From Acetobacter okinawensis JCM 25146 (lineage in GTDB: Bacteria; Pseudomonadota; Alphaproteobacteria; Acetobacterales; Acetobacteraceae): a stretch of 64,000 bases of DNA. The notes below the pieces were generated by a model, which was given only the letters and a program-made list of their open reading frames with translations, made no database searches and was not told the origin of the DNA. Where the stretch lies: contig NZ_BAJU01000002.1 in NCBI RefSeq assembly GCF_000613865.1, positions 124,001 through 188,000 of the forward strand. The letters run 5' to 3'. A program made the translations under genes and the position numbers. Below, one piece after another: positions 10,493 to 21,576 of this stretch. Positions within the stretch are counted from its first letter, which is position 1, and each line of letters begins with the position of its first letter.

Positions 10493-11536
10493 TCACTGTG
10501 CTTTGGAGGAGAAAATATTAGCTCCCAGGGTCTCAGCAATAAATTGTACGGCCAACTGGCCGCGTACACTGTTCCCCGCAGCATCAAGCTGGGATGAATA
10601 AACACCAATCGCCAGCTTACCGGGAACTACTGCCACAATACCTCCGCCAACACCGCTCTTGCCAGGCAAGCCAACCTTGAACAGCCATTCACCTGTTGTA
10701 TTGTAAAGGCCTGCTGTAGCCATGACAGCCAGAACATGTGCGCTTGTTGTGGCGTCAACAACAGGGAGGTGTGTGCGCGGGTTTGTGCCGCCGTTAGCCA
10801 GTGTGGCTCCCATAGTGGCAAGGTCAAGGGCGTTGACATCGTAAGAACATTCACGGGTGTACAGGTCTACAGTTTCTACTGGGTCAGCATACAGAGCATC
10901 ATAACTATGCAAGAGCACAGCAATGGCCTGATTGTGCTGATTACTGGCCATTTCTGACTGATAGACATCTTCATTCAGGTGCAGTGGGTGCCCGGCAAAG
11001 GCTGATGCAGTATCGAGCACGCTTTTCCATTTTGCGTCTAGCGTCTTGCCATCAACCAGGCTGGCGGTTGCAATAGCGCCAGCATTGACCAGTGGGTTAC
11101 CTGCGGGGGGGCTGCCCCCTAGTTTGTCGTTATTCAGTTCAATTGCCAAAACGGAGTTGAAAGGCAGGCCAGTCGCGTTGACGCCAACTTTATGCAGGAT
11201 GGTATCGCTTCCCTTTTTTTGAAGAACATCTGCCAGCGTAAAGATTTTGGAGACAGATTCTACCGGGAAATCATGGTCTGCATTGCCAACCTTGAAGATT
11301 TGACCATCAACAGTCACGACAGCAATGCCATAAAGAGCACTATCTGCTTTGGCTAGGTAGGGAATGTAGCTTGCATTTTGCCCATCCAGAACAGGTTTGA
11401 ATTTTGTATAGGCTTGTTCGATTGTTTTTTGAATAATACTGGGCTGAACCTGAGGGACTTTCTCTCGCGCTGTGGCATTGTTACTGAAAGTTGTTAAAAA
11501 GGTACTGCTCAGAACCAAAAATGTGCAAAGTTGCAA
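10493..11536 (-). CDS. glsA: Glutaminase, serine-dependent, exported
   Basis: It hydrolyses L-glutamine to glutamate and ammonia. The beta-lactamase-like fold is marked by VESVSKIF (SxxK nucleophile), PLVNAGAI, SEMASNQHN and GLPGKSGVGGG, and the core length is normal. The open frame starts only with a TTG at 11536. Two ATG codons lie at 11555 and 11558 behind AAGGTGAG, out of frame by one base across a run of eight A (T run at 11539-11546). With seven A the protein would start MMNKKKILQLCTFLVLSSTF, a textbook Sec signal peptide. The likely gene is therefore 10493-11558 with an indel in the A run. An exported glutaminase would release ammonia in the periplasm. Confidence 0.9.
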   Translation of the reverse strand: MQLCTFLVLSSTFLTTFSNNATAREKVPQVQPSIIQKTIEQAYTKFKPVLDGQNASYIPYLAKADSALYGIAVVTVDGQIFKVGNADHDFPVESVSKIFTLADVLQKKGSDTILHKVGVNATGLPFNSVLAIELNNDKLGGSPPAGNPLVNAGAIATASLVDGKTLDAKWKSVLDTASAFAGHPLHLNEDVYQSEMASNQHNQAIAVLLHSYDALYADPVETVDLYTRECSYDVNALDLATMGATLANGGTNPRTHLPVVDATTSAHVLAVMATAGLYNTTGEWLFKVGLPGKSGVGGGIVAVVPGKLAIGVYSSQLDAAGNSVRGQLAVQFIAETLGANIFSSKAQ

Positions 11537-11558
11537 AATTTTTTTTCTTGTTCATCAT

Positions 11559-12124
11559 GTTTCTCACCTTTTCCAAGTATATATGTTCTCTAAAATATAT
11601 GAATTATGAAAATAATAACAGTCTCAAAAAATAAAATTAGAAGGATGCTTTGTGGATGGTTAATATTTAATTGATTTTCTTGATGCGCATATTGTAAAAA
11701 AAATATACAAATTTCTAACAAAATATGAATAAAATTAAATAATAATAGCGTGATTCCCACTGAATTGTTCGAGATGTACTTCATAATATTTAATTTTTTA
11801 CAATTTTTTGCATCGGATTAAGGGCAGGTACTCCTGCACTATAAGATAATATAAAATCGAGCAAAATATTTTTGTTATGACAAAAAGAAGACAAGATCGT
11901 GAATTGATAATCTTGTAAATCCGTTTTATTCAGAAAAAAACAGTCATAAGAAAAACAAAAACATGTCTGATATAACACAATACCGCATGCCACCGGACCC
12001 TAAAGGGCAATGCAAGGTTTATGTTCCACTGCGTGTGGCACATAAGCCTTAATTACGTCTTTTTATTCCAACCAGAAATCCGGTCACTCTATTTCAGTAT
12101 TATCTGAGGTGGAGAGGAAGAGCT
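11559..12124. other. AT-rich intergenic region upstream of glutaminase and porin genes
   Basis: No supported gene. Minus-strand ORFs at 11590-11993 are low-complexity products of AT richness. The region separates divergent genes and should hold both promoters. A purine-rich GAGGTGGAGAGGAAG sequence at the right end is the ribosome-binding site of the porin. Confidence 0.4.
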
Positions 12125-13708
12125 TTGGATAAAATCATGTCCAAATTCCTTTATCATGCCCATAAACTCGTTTTTTTACGTGCGATGTCCCTGCTGGGGC
12201 TGTCGTATATTGTTCTTGCGGTAGGAGGCGTTCTGATCGTGGGGACCTTCTCCCACGTCCTTGCGCAAGAGACAAAGCAGATCACGTCGGGCGAGTCAGC
12301 CCGACAAAACCAGACGTCTTCCGTTGTGCTATTGCCAAAACATAAGCGCCCGATTGCGGAGGAACGGCTTGAATCCCTGTTTAATACCGAAAGCATTTCC
12401 TACTTATTGAACCATAATGAGGATGCATTGCGGCGGGGGGATGTCAGTGCCGGTTATTATGTGGCCGAACAGGCATTTGGCAATCTGGTGCCCGCACTCA
12501 AACCGCTGCGTGAACGCCTGGCTAATCATGGATTCAGCTTTGAGTTGACTTATAAGGGGGAGGCCATGGGCAACATGAGTGGTGGTCTGTCAAAAGGCAT
12601 GGATTATACACATGAAGTCCGTATTGCCATGCTGTTTGACTTAGGCAGGTTGACAAAATGGGAGCCGCTTAACGGCTGGTTTTTGCATGGTATTGTCATG
12701 AACCGGGAGGGACGTCAGGTTGGATGGGACCATGTGGGGGAGCGCAATGTTCTGTTGACCGAAGTCTGGAGTATTCATGGGCCTGCGGCAGCCCGTCTGG
12801 CTGATCTTTACGCAGAAAAGTCATTCCTGAATAACCGGATCAACATCAATCTTGGGCGTATTGCACTGACGCATACGTATTCGACCTCAGTGCTGCTCTG
12901 TACGTTTATGACCATGTGTTCGGCACCTATGGCCATCCGTGAGCCTGCGGGCTGGAGTGTTTACCCCAAAACCTCATGGGGGGGCACATTTCGCATACGG
13001 CCTACGCGTGACCTGATATTAAGAACAGGAGTGTATCGTATTGGCCCCAAGGCGGCTGATAATACCGGCTGGGCGTGGGGGAGTGAACCTTCCACCGGTA
13101 TTCAAACACCGGTGGAACTGACGTGGGAACCCTTTTTTGGAGCGCGGAATTTACCGGGGCATTATAAAATTGGATATGGGCATGATACATCGCCCTATGC
13201 CGATATGATCGGGACCATTCCCCCTGCTTTTGCAGGAGTTGTGCACAAGCACAAGGAAAAAGCCAGAGACACGTTTTATATAGAGGCGGATCAGATGGTT
13301 TATCGCAGTCATGGCCAGCATCAGATGGCGGGTGGCTATGTGCTGGCTGGTTTTGTTCATAACACCCCAAGCAATTCAACATTTTCCAACGAGTTTTATG
13401 CAGGCGCTTCCCTTCTGGGCATTATTCCGGGACGACCGTTTGATCGGTTTGGCGTCATGTATTCCTATTACCAGTTAAGCCCCCGCACGACCTATGGCCA
13501 GCAGTTGCGGCAGATGGCAGGGATGTCTATGGGCGAGTATGTCAATGCCCCACAAACGCACTCCGCTATTCTGGAGGCTTATTACGGCATTCCCATTATG
13601 CCCGGTCTCGTGGTGACGCCGGAATTTGAATATATGATGCGACCGGGAGAAACATCGGTGATTCCGAATGCCGTTCTGGCCGGGCTTAAAGTGATTAGTG
13701 CCCTGTAG
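12125..13708 (+). CDS. Carbohydrate-selective porin, OprB family
   Basis: Outer-membrane beta-barrel expected to pass sugars into the periplasm, where acetic acid bacteria oxidise them. A hydrophobic leader ends around VLAQE, followed by a periplasmic N-terminal segment and a long alternating barrel. Motifs such as FSFELTYKGEAMGN, the central VYRIGPKAADNTGWAWG and a C-terminal VTPEFEYMMRPG region are OprB-like; length (about 527 aa) is normal. The start is uncertain: TTG at 12125 has good spacing from GAGG, while ATG at 12137 is the stronger codon. The gene converges on the ABC transporter, with only 11 bases between them. Confidence 0.88.
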   Translation: MDKIMSKFLYHAHKLVFLRAMSLLGLSYIVLAVGGVLIVGTFSHVLAQETKQITSGESARQNQTSSVVLLPKHKRPIAEERLESLFNTESISYLLNHNEDALRRGDVSAGYYVAEQAFGNLVPALKPLRERLANHGFSFELTYKGEAMGNMSGGLSKGMDYTHEVRIAMLFDLGRLTKWEPLNGWFLHGIVMNREGRQVGWDHVGERNVLLTEVWSIHGPAAARLADLYAEKSFLNNRININLGRIALTHTYSTSVLLCTFMTMCSAPMAIREPAGWSVYPKTSWGGTFRIRPTRDLILRTGVYRIGPKAADNTGWAWGSEPSTGIQTPVELTWEPFFGARNLPGHYKIGYGHDTSPYADMIGTIPPAFAGVVHKHKEKARDTFYIEADQMVYRSHGQHQMAGGYVLAGFVHNTPSNSTFSNEFYAGASLLGIIPGRPFDRFGVMYSYYQLSPRTTYGQQLRQMAGMSMGEYVNAPQTHSAILEAYYGIPIMPGLVVTPEFEYMMRPGETSVIPNAVLAGLKVISAL

Positions 13709-13719
13709 TGTTGGTTTGA

Positions 13720-15353
13720 TCAGGGCTTTCTGCTGTTTGGGGGGGATGAGGTTAAGCCGGGTATGGAGGCAATCAGACGTTTTGTATAATCAGTCATCGG
13801 TTTTGAAAATATTTGCTCTGTTTTTCCATACTCGATCTGTTCCCCGTTTTTAAGAATCAGAACCTCATGCGAAAGGCGTTTGATGACAGAAAGATCGTGT
13901 GAGACAAAAATATAGGTTAATCCAAGATCTTTCTGGAGATTTTCCAAAAGAGTCAGAATTTCGGATTGGATGGAAACGTCAAGGGCGGAAACAACTTCGT
14001 CCAGAATCAGTATCTCTGGCTGGCAGAGCAGGGCTCGTGCCAGAGCCAGCCGCTGTGCCTGCCCACCCGACAGGGCAGACACCTTGCGCGCCAATAGTGT
14101 GGGGCTGAGGCGTACCTTCTGGAGCACGTCATCTATGAGTTTACGGCGCTGTGCGCGGTGATGCAGCCCGCTATTGATAAGGGGCTCCTCCAGTGCCTTG
14201 AGTGCACTGTAACGGGGATCAAAAGACACATGCGGATTCTGGTAAACAAACTGCACTTTGCGGCGCAGGTTGCGCAGAGCCTGCCCTTTAAGCCTGCTGG
14301 GGTTCTGGCCGAGTAGCTCTATTGTACCAGCCTGTGGGGTAATCAGGCCGAGCAGGCAGCGGAGAAGCGTGGTTTTGCCAGAACCAGATTCGCCCACAAT
14401 ACCTAGCGTTCTTCCTTTGGGAACAGTGAAGGTAATATTCTGCATGGCATGCCGGTAGCCAGAACGGGTGGTCTGGGCATAGCTGTACCCTAGACTGGCC
14501 ACTTTAATCACGTCCTGAGGCGTGGGGGCGCCGGGGTCTGGCACACTGGCTGGCGTTTGGTGAAAAACAGGAAGATTGGCAATCAGGCGCTGTGTGTATG
14601 CTGTTTGGGGGGCAGAAAAAATCTGTCTGGTCGGTGCGGTTTCGCAAATAATGCCGTGGTTGAGAACACTCACACGGTCAGTCTGCTCACTGGCGAGTGC
14701 CAGATCATGGGTGATAAATAAAATGGCTGTACCCAATTCCCGCCGGAGTGTTGCCAGCAGTGCCATGATCTGCACCTGCACGGAAACATCCAGAGCGCTG
14801 GTCGGTTCATCAGCAACAATCAGGGCTGGGCGCTGGGCAATGGCGGCTGCAATAAGTACGCGCTGGCGCATACCGCCAGATAACTCATGCGGGTACTGCC
14901 CAAGCCGTTGTGCCGGGCGGGAGATACCCATCTGGTCCAGCAGGGCGATCGCTTCTGCCCGCGTGTTAGAGCGCTTGAGGAAACTCGACTTGTGTGGGCG
15001 CAGTGCTTCCGCCAATTGCGCACCGATCGTGCGCACCGGTCCAGTGAATGAGCGGGGTCTTGGGGAATCAGGGCGACTTTTTTGCCACGAATCTGCCGCC
15101 ATGCCCGCTCGGACAAATGGGTTACGTTGTGCGCGCCAATATGGATGCTACCGTGCTGCACGCTGGCATTGGGCGGCAGAATACCCAGCACAGCCCGCCC
15201 CAGAGTGGATTTACCAGAGCCTGATTCCCCCACAAGGGCCAGCATTTCTCCCGCATGCAGGTCGAGTGAGACATGGTTGAGAGCCTGATGGGTGCTGCCA
15301 TGGCGGGTGTAACTGATGTCCAGATCATGGATACTCAGGCATGTCTGGGTCAT
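13720..15353 (-). pseudogene. Peptide-type ABC transporter, fused double ATPase (DppD-DppF like), one frameshift
   Basis: Energises import by the two permeases encoded just upstream. Two nucleotide-binding domains lie in one chain. The first has Walker A GESGSGKST, signature LSGGMRQR and Walker B LIVADEP; the second has Walker A GESGSGKTT, signature LSGGQAQR and Walker B LILDEV. Such fusions occur in YejF-like importers. ATG at 15353 has AGGAG six bases upstream and overlaps the permease stop (ATGA). The frame breaks near 15050, between LIPQDPAHSLD and the continuation PVRTIGAQLAEAL; adding one C to the CC there restores a single protein of about 544 aa. If the break is real, the first domain is lost and transport should fail. 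Confidence 0.85.
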
Positions 15354-16146
15354 GGCGTACTCCTGATGGCATGGGAGACAAGGCTTGCAGTCCAAGCTGA
15401 AAAAATAATGGCAAGACCGGGAAACGTGGTGATCCACCATGCGGTGGAAAGGTAATCTCGTCCTTCTGTAATCATCAGCCCCATTCGGGCGTGGGTGGTG
15501 GTGGGCCATACCCCAGGAAGCAGATGGTCGAGATTGCCAGAATAGCTGTGCCAAGCCTGAGGGATGCCAAAGCTAGCGCGGGTGCAAGGCTGTTTGGCAA
15601 TACGTGCCGTAGAACCACCTGGCTGAACGTCCCGCCGATCCCGATGGCGGCCTCCATGTATTCTGTCGCCTGTACGCGTGCAACTTCAGTATGAATCATG
15701 CGCACAAAGCCGGCGGTCTGGCTGATACCAACTGCGAGTGCAACATGAATGGCACCCGGACCTATGAGGGTGATGATACTGAGGGAGAGAAAAATTTCGG
15801 GTATGGACAATACAATATCAGCACAGGCCCGTATGGCCCGTTCTACACGTGGACTGCCCAAACCTGCCAACAACCCGGCAGGAATAGCCAATAGCAGGCT
15901 TACGCCGACCGCGAGCACAGCGGAGGAAAGAGTGGAAAAACTGCCGTAAACAACACGTGCAAACACATCCCGACCGAACTGGTCGGTACCGAACCAGTGA
16001 TGGAATGAAGGAGCAGTCAGATATTCCACTGGCAGGCCAGTCAGAGGGCTTTGGGGGCTGAACAGCGCAGGCCAGAAAGCCGCCAGTGCCAGCACAGTAA
16101 TCGGTAGCGCCACAGCCAGCCGTGTGGGCGTAATGTGGTGCGGCAT
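15350..16146 (-). pseudogene. Peptide-type ABC transporter permease (DppC-like), frameshift near the C-terminus
   Basis: Inner-membrane channel subunit. It has the N-terminal helix, the HHWFGTDQFGRDVFARVVYG motif of DppC/OppC proteins and the EAA-like loop (EYMEAAIGIGGTFSQVVLRHVLPNS). The open frame closes at 15475 after PPPPTPEWG. The normal family ending, LMITEGRDYLSTAWWITTFPG, continues in the next frame to a TGA at 15350-15352 that overlaps the ATPase start. One extra C in a CCCC run near 15481-15484 would join them. The ATG at 16146 directly abuts the preceding permease stop codon. Confidence 0.85.
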
Positions 16147-17105
16147 CTAGTATTTCCTTTGCCGGGCGTTGCGGCCTATGCGGGGGTCAAGCAGAGGTTG
16201 TATAATTTCACTTGCAAAGCCGATGGATACAAAGCCGCTTACGGAAATCAGAATAATGGCTTGCAGGACCGCAACATCCTGGCTGGCGACGGCCTGCTGT
16301 GCCAGTTGCCCCAGCCCATCCAGCCCGAACACGGTTTCGGTCACAACGGCCCCGGCCAGAATTTCACCAAACACAAGCCCGCTGACTGTCAGTGTCGGGG
16401 GCAGGGCGTTGGGGAGGATATGGGCGTAAAGAATCCTGAAGGGGGAAACACCGCGTGCGCGTAGCACATCGATAAAGGGCAGTGCTTCCACCGATGTGCC
16501 GCAGCCATAAACACCTGAGCCAGCGGCGCAGAAATGGGAATGGCCAGTGCAAGGCCGGGCAGCAGGACAGCACTCCACCCGGATAGCCCGACAACGGGTA
16601 TCAGCTTCCAGTGGAAGGAAACCAGTTGTATGGCAACAATTTCAAGCCAGAAAACGGGGATGCCGCTGGTAATGCCGGGAATAGCGCCAATTGCTGCGGC
16701 CAGATACCGCCCAACCGGGTTGCCGGAAAGCAGGATGGCCAGAGCGCAGCATATGGCGGCAAGGGCAAGAGCCCCCGTAAAGCTGACAATGGCCAGCCGG
16801 AGTGTGGTTGGGTACGCAGCATGGAGCATCTGCCCTACAGGCAGGCCTGTTTCAATAGAATAACCCAGATTGCCATGCAGGGTGCGGCCAAGCACGTGCG
16901 CATATTGTGTTATTGCAGATTCGTCCGCCCCATAGGTTGCGCGCATATCTGCGATCTGCTGTGGGCTCAGGCCCAGTTCGGGGTCCTGAAACTTTACCAG
17001 AACCGCATCTCCAGGCATGACCTGAAGCAGGACAAAGGAGAGCGTAAAAGCACCCCACAGGACAAAAATCGCATGTAAAAACCGGGTAAACAGGTAGCGG
17101 ATCAT
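16147..17105 (-). pseudogene. Peptide-type ABC transporter permease (DppB-like), one frameshift
   Basis: Partner channel subunit. It begins MIRYLFTRFLHAIFVLWGAF, typical of DppB/OppB, followed by a periplasmic domain (GLSPQQIADMRATYG, GNLGYSIETG) and about five helices. The frame breaks near 16495 inside the EAA loop: upstream ends LAQVFMAAA, downstream continues GTSVEALPFIDVLRARG to LLDPRIGRNARQRKY. ATG at 17105 is chosen from family alignment; ATG at 17117 adds four residues. It sits 16 bases after the binding-protein gene and abuts the DppC-like gene. Confidence 0.85.
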
Positions 17106-17121
17106 GGAAATTTGCATCCTG

Positions 17122-18773
17122 TCAGGGCTGGTCGAGCGATGCGCGGTAGAACACGGGCCGCCCTACGGCTTCAAAGTGCATGTCATGGACATGGGCGCTA
17201 CCAGCGTAGACCTGTGGTTCTTCAAAAATGGGTATGCTGTAGGCATTGGTGAGGATGGCGTTTTGTACATCTGCGACAAGGTCCAGCCGCCGTTTTGGGT
17301 CGGTCTCGGAGGCAATGGCAAGTAGCAGACGGTTGCACTCGGGGTCGGTAAAGTGCCGGACATGCTGGCTCTGCCCACCTTTTTGCAGCAGAACATTACG
17401 GTTTGTCGGGTAATAGGCACTTTTGAGCACGTCAGGGTCGGCGCGTCCGACTTCGGCCTGATACAGCGGGGTGGTTTGTGGGTCCAGATCATCCAGCACG
17501 ACCATGGCCGGGCTGCCAGTCAGAATATCAAGCCTGACACCTACTTTGCGCCATTGTTGCGCAAGAAGGACAAGCATGCTGCGGCTTTGCGGGTGTGGTG
17601 CAGAAACATGAATGCCAAGAGAGAGTATCTGGCCATTCCTGTAACGCCAGCCATCTGGGTGCTGTAGCCAGCCTGCCTCGTCCAGCAGGTGTTTGGCCTG
17701 TTCTGGGTCGTAGCCAAGTTCGGCACTGTGATCCTGAAAACCCTGTGTGTCGGAGGCCAGAATGGAGCGTGCCAACGGGTAGCGGGGGGAAAAGAGCGTG
17801 CGCAGGATTTCTTCCCTGTCAGTTGCGCGTAACAGGGCCAGACGCACGCGCCGGTCTGCAACCTTGTCGTTGTCGGGGCGGAAAACCACACTGTCGTTCA
17901 CGCCGCGTGTGGAAGGGGCGTAAAGCCTGTTACCACTGCGCGTGATCTGCCCTTCATCATAGGCTTCCACTTCCCGGATAAAGTCCGCCTGCCCGCTTAG
18001 AAAAGCACCAATGCGAATACTGTCTTCTGGTACAACAAGAATACGGATTGCATCCAGCCTTGCGGGGCCCTGTGGGGCCAGTTCGGGTGGGCCCCATGCG
18101 TAATCGGGGCGGGCACGTAATGTTATGGATTTTCCGGGCACGTCACCCTGCACAACAAATGGCCCGGAACCGATAATATTGCGGCCATCCCCCCACTGTT
18201 CCAGTGGTTTGTGCAAAAGACGGGTGGAGACAAGCCCCGAACCGATAACGGATGTGCCTTGGAGGAAGCCGGGCGAGGGTTTGTTGAAGTAGAAACGCAC
18301 CGTATGCGAGTCCAGCACCTCGCTATGGTCATAATTGTTGATGACCTCGGAAGGGGGGAGATGCAGGGCTTTGTTGCCCTTGCCGTATGTATCAAAATTA
18401 AGGGCCACGGCTGCGGCATCGACAGGTGTACCGTCGGAGAATGTTACGTCGGGACGTAACGTAAAAGTATACACGGTATTATCGGCATTGATCTGCCATG
18501 ACGTGGCAATCCATGGCTCCATGCACAGTGTTTGCGTGTTCTGCCATGTCAGCCGGTCGGTAATCTGGGCGAGAATGCCACCATTGGGATAAAACCCCCC
18601 TGCTGGGGGTAGAGTGACTTGTGGGCCTGTTTTTCAAGGTACAGAAGGGTTCTGCTCTGCTGCACGGGGGCAGCAGACAGTGGGGGGGTATATCCCCCCA
18701 CATTCCCCACAAACAGGGCCGACACGGCCAGTGTCGCGCAAAAGGAGCGGCGCAAAAGTGGCATGCAATCCAT
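17122..18773 (-). pseudogene. Peptide-type ABC transporter substrate-binding protein (SBP_bac_5), frameshift near the N-terminus
   Basis: Periplasmic receptor of the transporter. The mature part has the family's landmarks: WIATSWQINADNTVYTFTLR, FSDGTPVDAAAVALNFD, IIGSGPFVV and a long C-terminal lobe. The leader MPLLRRSFCATLAVSALF and the first residues (to LYPQQGGF) are in another frame; adding one base to the C6 run at 18595-18600 joins them as GGFYPNGGILAQITDRLTWQ. Start is ATG 18773 or 18764. It follows the TonB receptor stop by four bases. Gene context (luciferase-like monooxygenase plus two CMD proteins, divergent) fits the KPN_01854-type binding proteins, which I recall being defined by that association. 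The ligand is unknown; a peptide or a sulfur- or nitrogen-containing organic is plausible. Confidence 0.82.
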
Positions 18774-18777
18774 CGTT

Positions 18778-21196
18778 TTAAAAGGTGTAGCCCATGCGGG
18801 CGTAGTAATAGCCGCCTTCATAACCACCGGGTGCAGTCATGGGGTAAGCAAAAACACCGCTGCTTTCCTGTAACGCTTTGTGGTTCGTGTGGGTGGGATA
18901 TTTATTGAACAGGTTGTTCGCACCCAGTGTGGCGGTAAAGCCATGCCCAAGCTGGGCCGAGACTTCCAGATTGGTGATAACCTGTGGGCGCACATGCGTC
19001 CAGTAGCTGCTTGGATCACTCTGATAAACCAGCCAGGCAACACCTGCATAGCGCTGTTCCTGCACAAACACGTTAAAGCGGCCTTTGCTCCAGTTCAGGG
19101 AGAAGGACTCCTTGTTCTTGGGGGAGGAACGGAGCAGTTCCGTTTCCGCCGCCTTGGAAAAATAGCTCTGCCCAAGGGAAGTCAAAATGGCAGGTGTGTC
19201 TGCATAATGTGTCAGTTCCGTATCGGCTGCGTTAATCTGTGCGGAACCTACCAGCTCCCCATAAGCGGGTTTGATGGGGAATTTATAAGTGGCTTTGGCG
19301 GTAAAGCCGTTGGTGCTCGTATTGCCGATGTTGGTCATGTAGCTGGCATAGGTAATGTTGCTGCCAACGCCTTGCGCGGCCAGATACGCTGCCATGGTAG
19401 AACCGGTAAAAGCGCTTGTGCTTTCAATACGGTCATTAATATCTATGCGGTAAGCATCCAGCGTTAACTGTAGGCTTGGTATGGGTTTGTAATCGATTCC
19501 GATGCTGTAGCTGCGTGAGTATTCGCCTTTGGGTGCATGTGCCCCCAGCAGACGTGCAACTTCGCTGGTTTCGGACAGGTTGACGGTCGTATATCCCGGA
19601 CCAGAGGATGTGGCATCGTAATGGATTGCCCCCAGAGTGGGAGGGCGATACCCTGTGTTGACATTGGCATGTACTGCAAATGTTTTTGTAAAGTTATAGC
19701 GTGTGCCAATGGAACCGGTGGGCGCGGTAACCGTATCGGAATAGTTTACGACGTGGCCGCCCAGCGTCCACTCCCATTTGGGAGTGACAAAAAAATCAAG
19801 CCCGACATGCCCGTCAAAAATGTCCCGCGACCAGTTACCCGCATTGCTGGGCTGAAAACCATTATACCAGTGGAGCCCGGGGAGTTCAGGCCATTGTAAT
19901 ACGGTCCCTGCGCCCAGGATTGATAATCCCCCGCGCCGATCTGGTAGGTATTGTGCCGGTATTCCAGCCCCCATTCCAGAGCCGCAGGTTTTGATAGCGT
20001 CGGAACAGTAAAGTTTTTGGAGAACTTGATGCCGCCAATCAACTCGGTGCTGATGATCTTGCCCATTTTGAAGCGTGTCTGGCTTTCCGGGCCAAAGGTT
20101 GGGTTGTTGTCGTCATACGCTTCCTGATTCACCTGTTCACGACCAAAAGAAGCATAGGTGTTCCATGCGACACCCCCACCTAATGTGCCACGCAGGCCAC
20201 CATTGACCTGAAAATCCATTTCATCAAAGGTTTCAATCGGTTCAAACCCGTTAGGGTGCAGGGACTGTACGTTGTTGATGTTGTTTGCACCACGCACAAA
20301 CCCCACACGGTCCGTGAGTCGGTGCGCGAGTGTTGCCGTAAGATATGACCGGATGGAACGTGTAACGGGCATATGTCCGTTAAAGGAAAAAAGCTCAGAC
20401 AGCGTACGGCTGACGCCTTCAATCCGGTTTACATCGCCCAAGGACGGATTGATGCCATCCCGGTGGGTGGGGAGTTGGTTCTGGACTTGCCACGCCAGAT
20501 CCATGCCGCCCCCTTTGGTACCAATGGTGCGCGAGATATCGCCATAGCCGGTAATGCCCTGTCCGTCGCCTTTATAGTACCCGCTGTTTTGTAAATTTGC
20601 GGTGCCGCCGTTGCGGGTGCCGCTCTTGAGCACAATGTTAATGGCCCCGCCAATTGCATCCTGCCCGTACAGGGCCGTAGCGCCTTCGGTTACGATTTCA
20701 ACATGGTCAATAGCGCTGAGCGGGATCAGGCTCAGGTCGCAGGCTCAGTCCCCTGTGCGGGGCCGTAGTTCCAGTTGCCCAGTGCACTGGAGTGGCGGCG
20801 CACGCCATTGACCAGCACCAGAGTTTCGTCCGCGTTAAGGTTGCGTAGGATGACGGTCTGGGTTGGGGTTGTTGAATATCCCCCCCCACCGCCGCCGGGT
20901 GGGGCATTGATCTCGGGCGATGCCTGTTGCAACGCGTTGATGATGTTTGTCTGCCCGGTTTTGAGCAGTTCCGCCCCAGTGATGACAGTCACGCGTGTTG
21001 TACTATGCCGGGGCGTGGATGTGCGAAAAGCGGGGGGAATATCGGTTGTGTCTTTGGTGACCGTCAATTCTTCCACAGCTGCTGCGGAAACAGCAGTCGT
21101 CCGCGCATGTGCCGTGATGGAAAAAGCAGATGACGGGAAGATGATTGCAAGAGACAGCCCTGCTTTAATGCGGCTTTTGCGTTTTAAGTTTGCCAT
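18778..21196 (-). pseudogene. TonB-dependent outer-membrane receptor, two frameshifts
   Basis: Outer-membrane active transporter, first gene of the ABC-transporter operon. It has a signal peptide, a plug domain (RVTVITGAELLKTGQTNII, then TVILRNLNADETLVLVNGVR) and a barrel ending ARMGYTF with terminal Phe. Frame changes occur near 20745, just before LSLIPLSAIDHVEIV, and near 19880, between GLNSPG and LHWYNGFQPSN in a CCCCGGG context. Repairing both gives a normal receptor of roughly 800 aa. Start ATG 21196 is preferred over GTG 21205. With the ABC importer four bases downstream it forms a two-membrane uptake route for one substrate. Confidence 0.85.
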
Positions 21197-21576
21197 TTTT
21201 TCCACTGACTATAATCAAAAAATCTGTTTTTTCGGCCTTGGGGTCATGCTCGGGCGGACAACATATGCACAACGTGTTCATGTGGATATCCTAATTTAAC
21301 TATAAAAAATAGGATGAATATAATTGCACATTATCGTCAAGTTTAAAAAAAATTATATTTATAAAATCCGTTTTTTGTTGTTTTTACGACTCAGTGCGGT
21401 TTTAATCCGATATGCCCCGACGCACCTTATGGTCCGGGGGATATGTTCTTTTTGGAATTCAGTAAAAAATACGTCTATTGGAATATTTGGAATGAAATTT
21501 ATGGAAAAATCATAAAATATAAAATTGAATATTCTCTTTGTATGGAAATTTTTAATTATTCAGGGTGTTATTGAGC
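21197..21576. promoter_or_regulatory. Divergent promoter region between importer operon and monooxygenase operon
   Basis: About 380 bases, very AT-rich in the right half, with no supported gene (a 63-codon ORF at 21324 looks like chance). It must hold the promoters of both divergent operons, which suggests shared control. No convincing operator was identified by eye. Confidence 0.5.

Noticed and set aside
11590-11993. Two small minus-strand ORFs
   Set aside because: Low-complexity hydrophobic translations of very AT-rich DNA without ribosome-binding sites.
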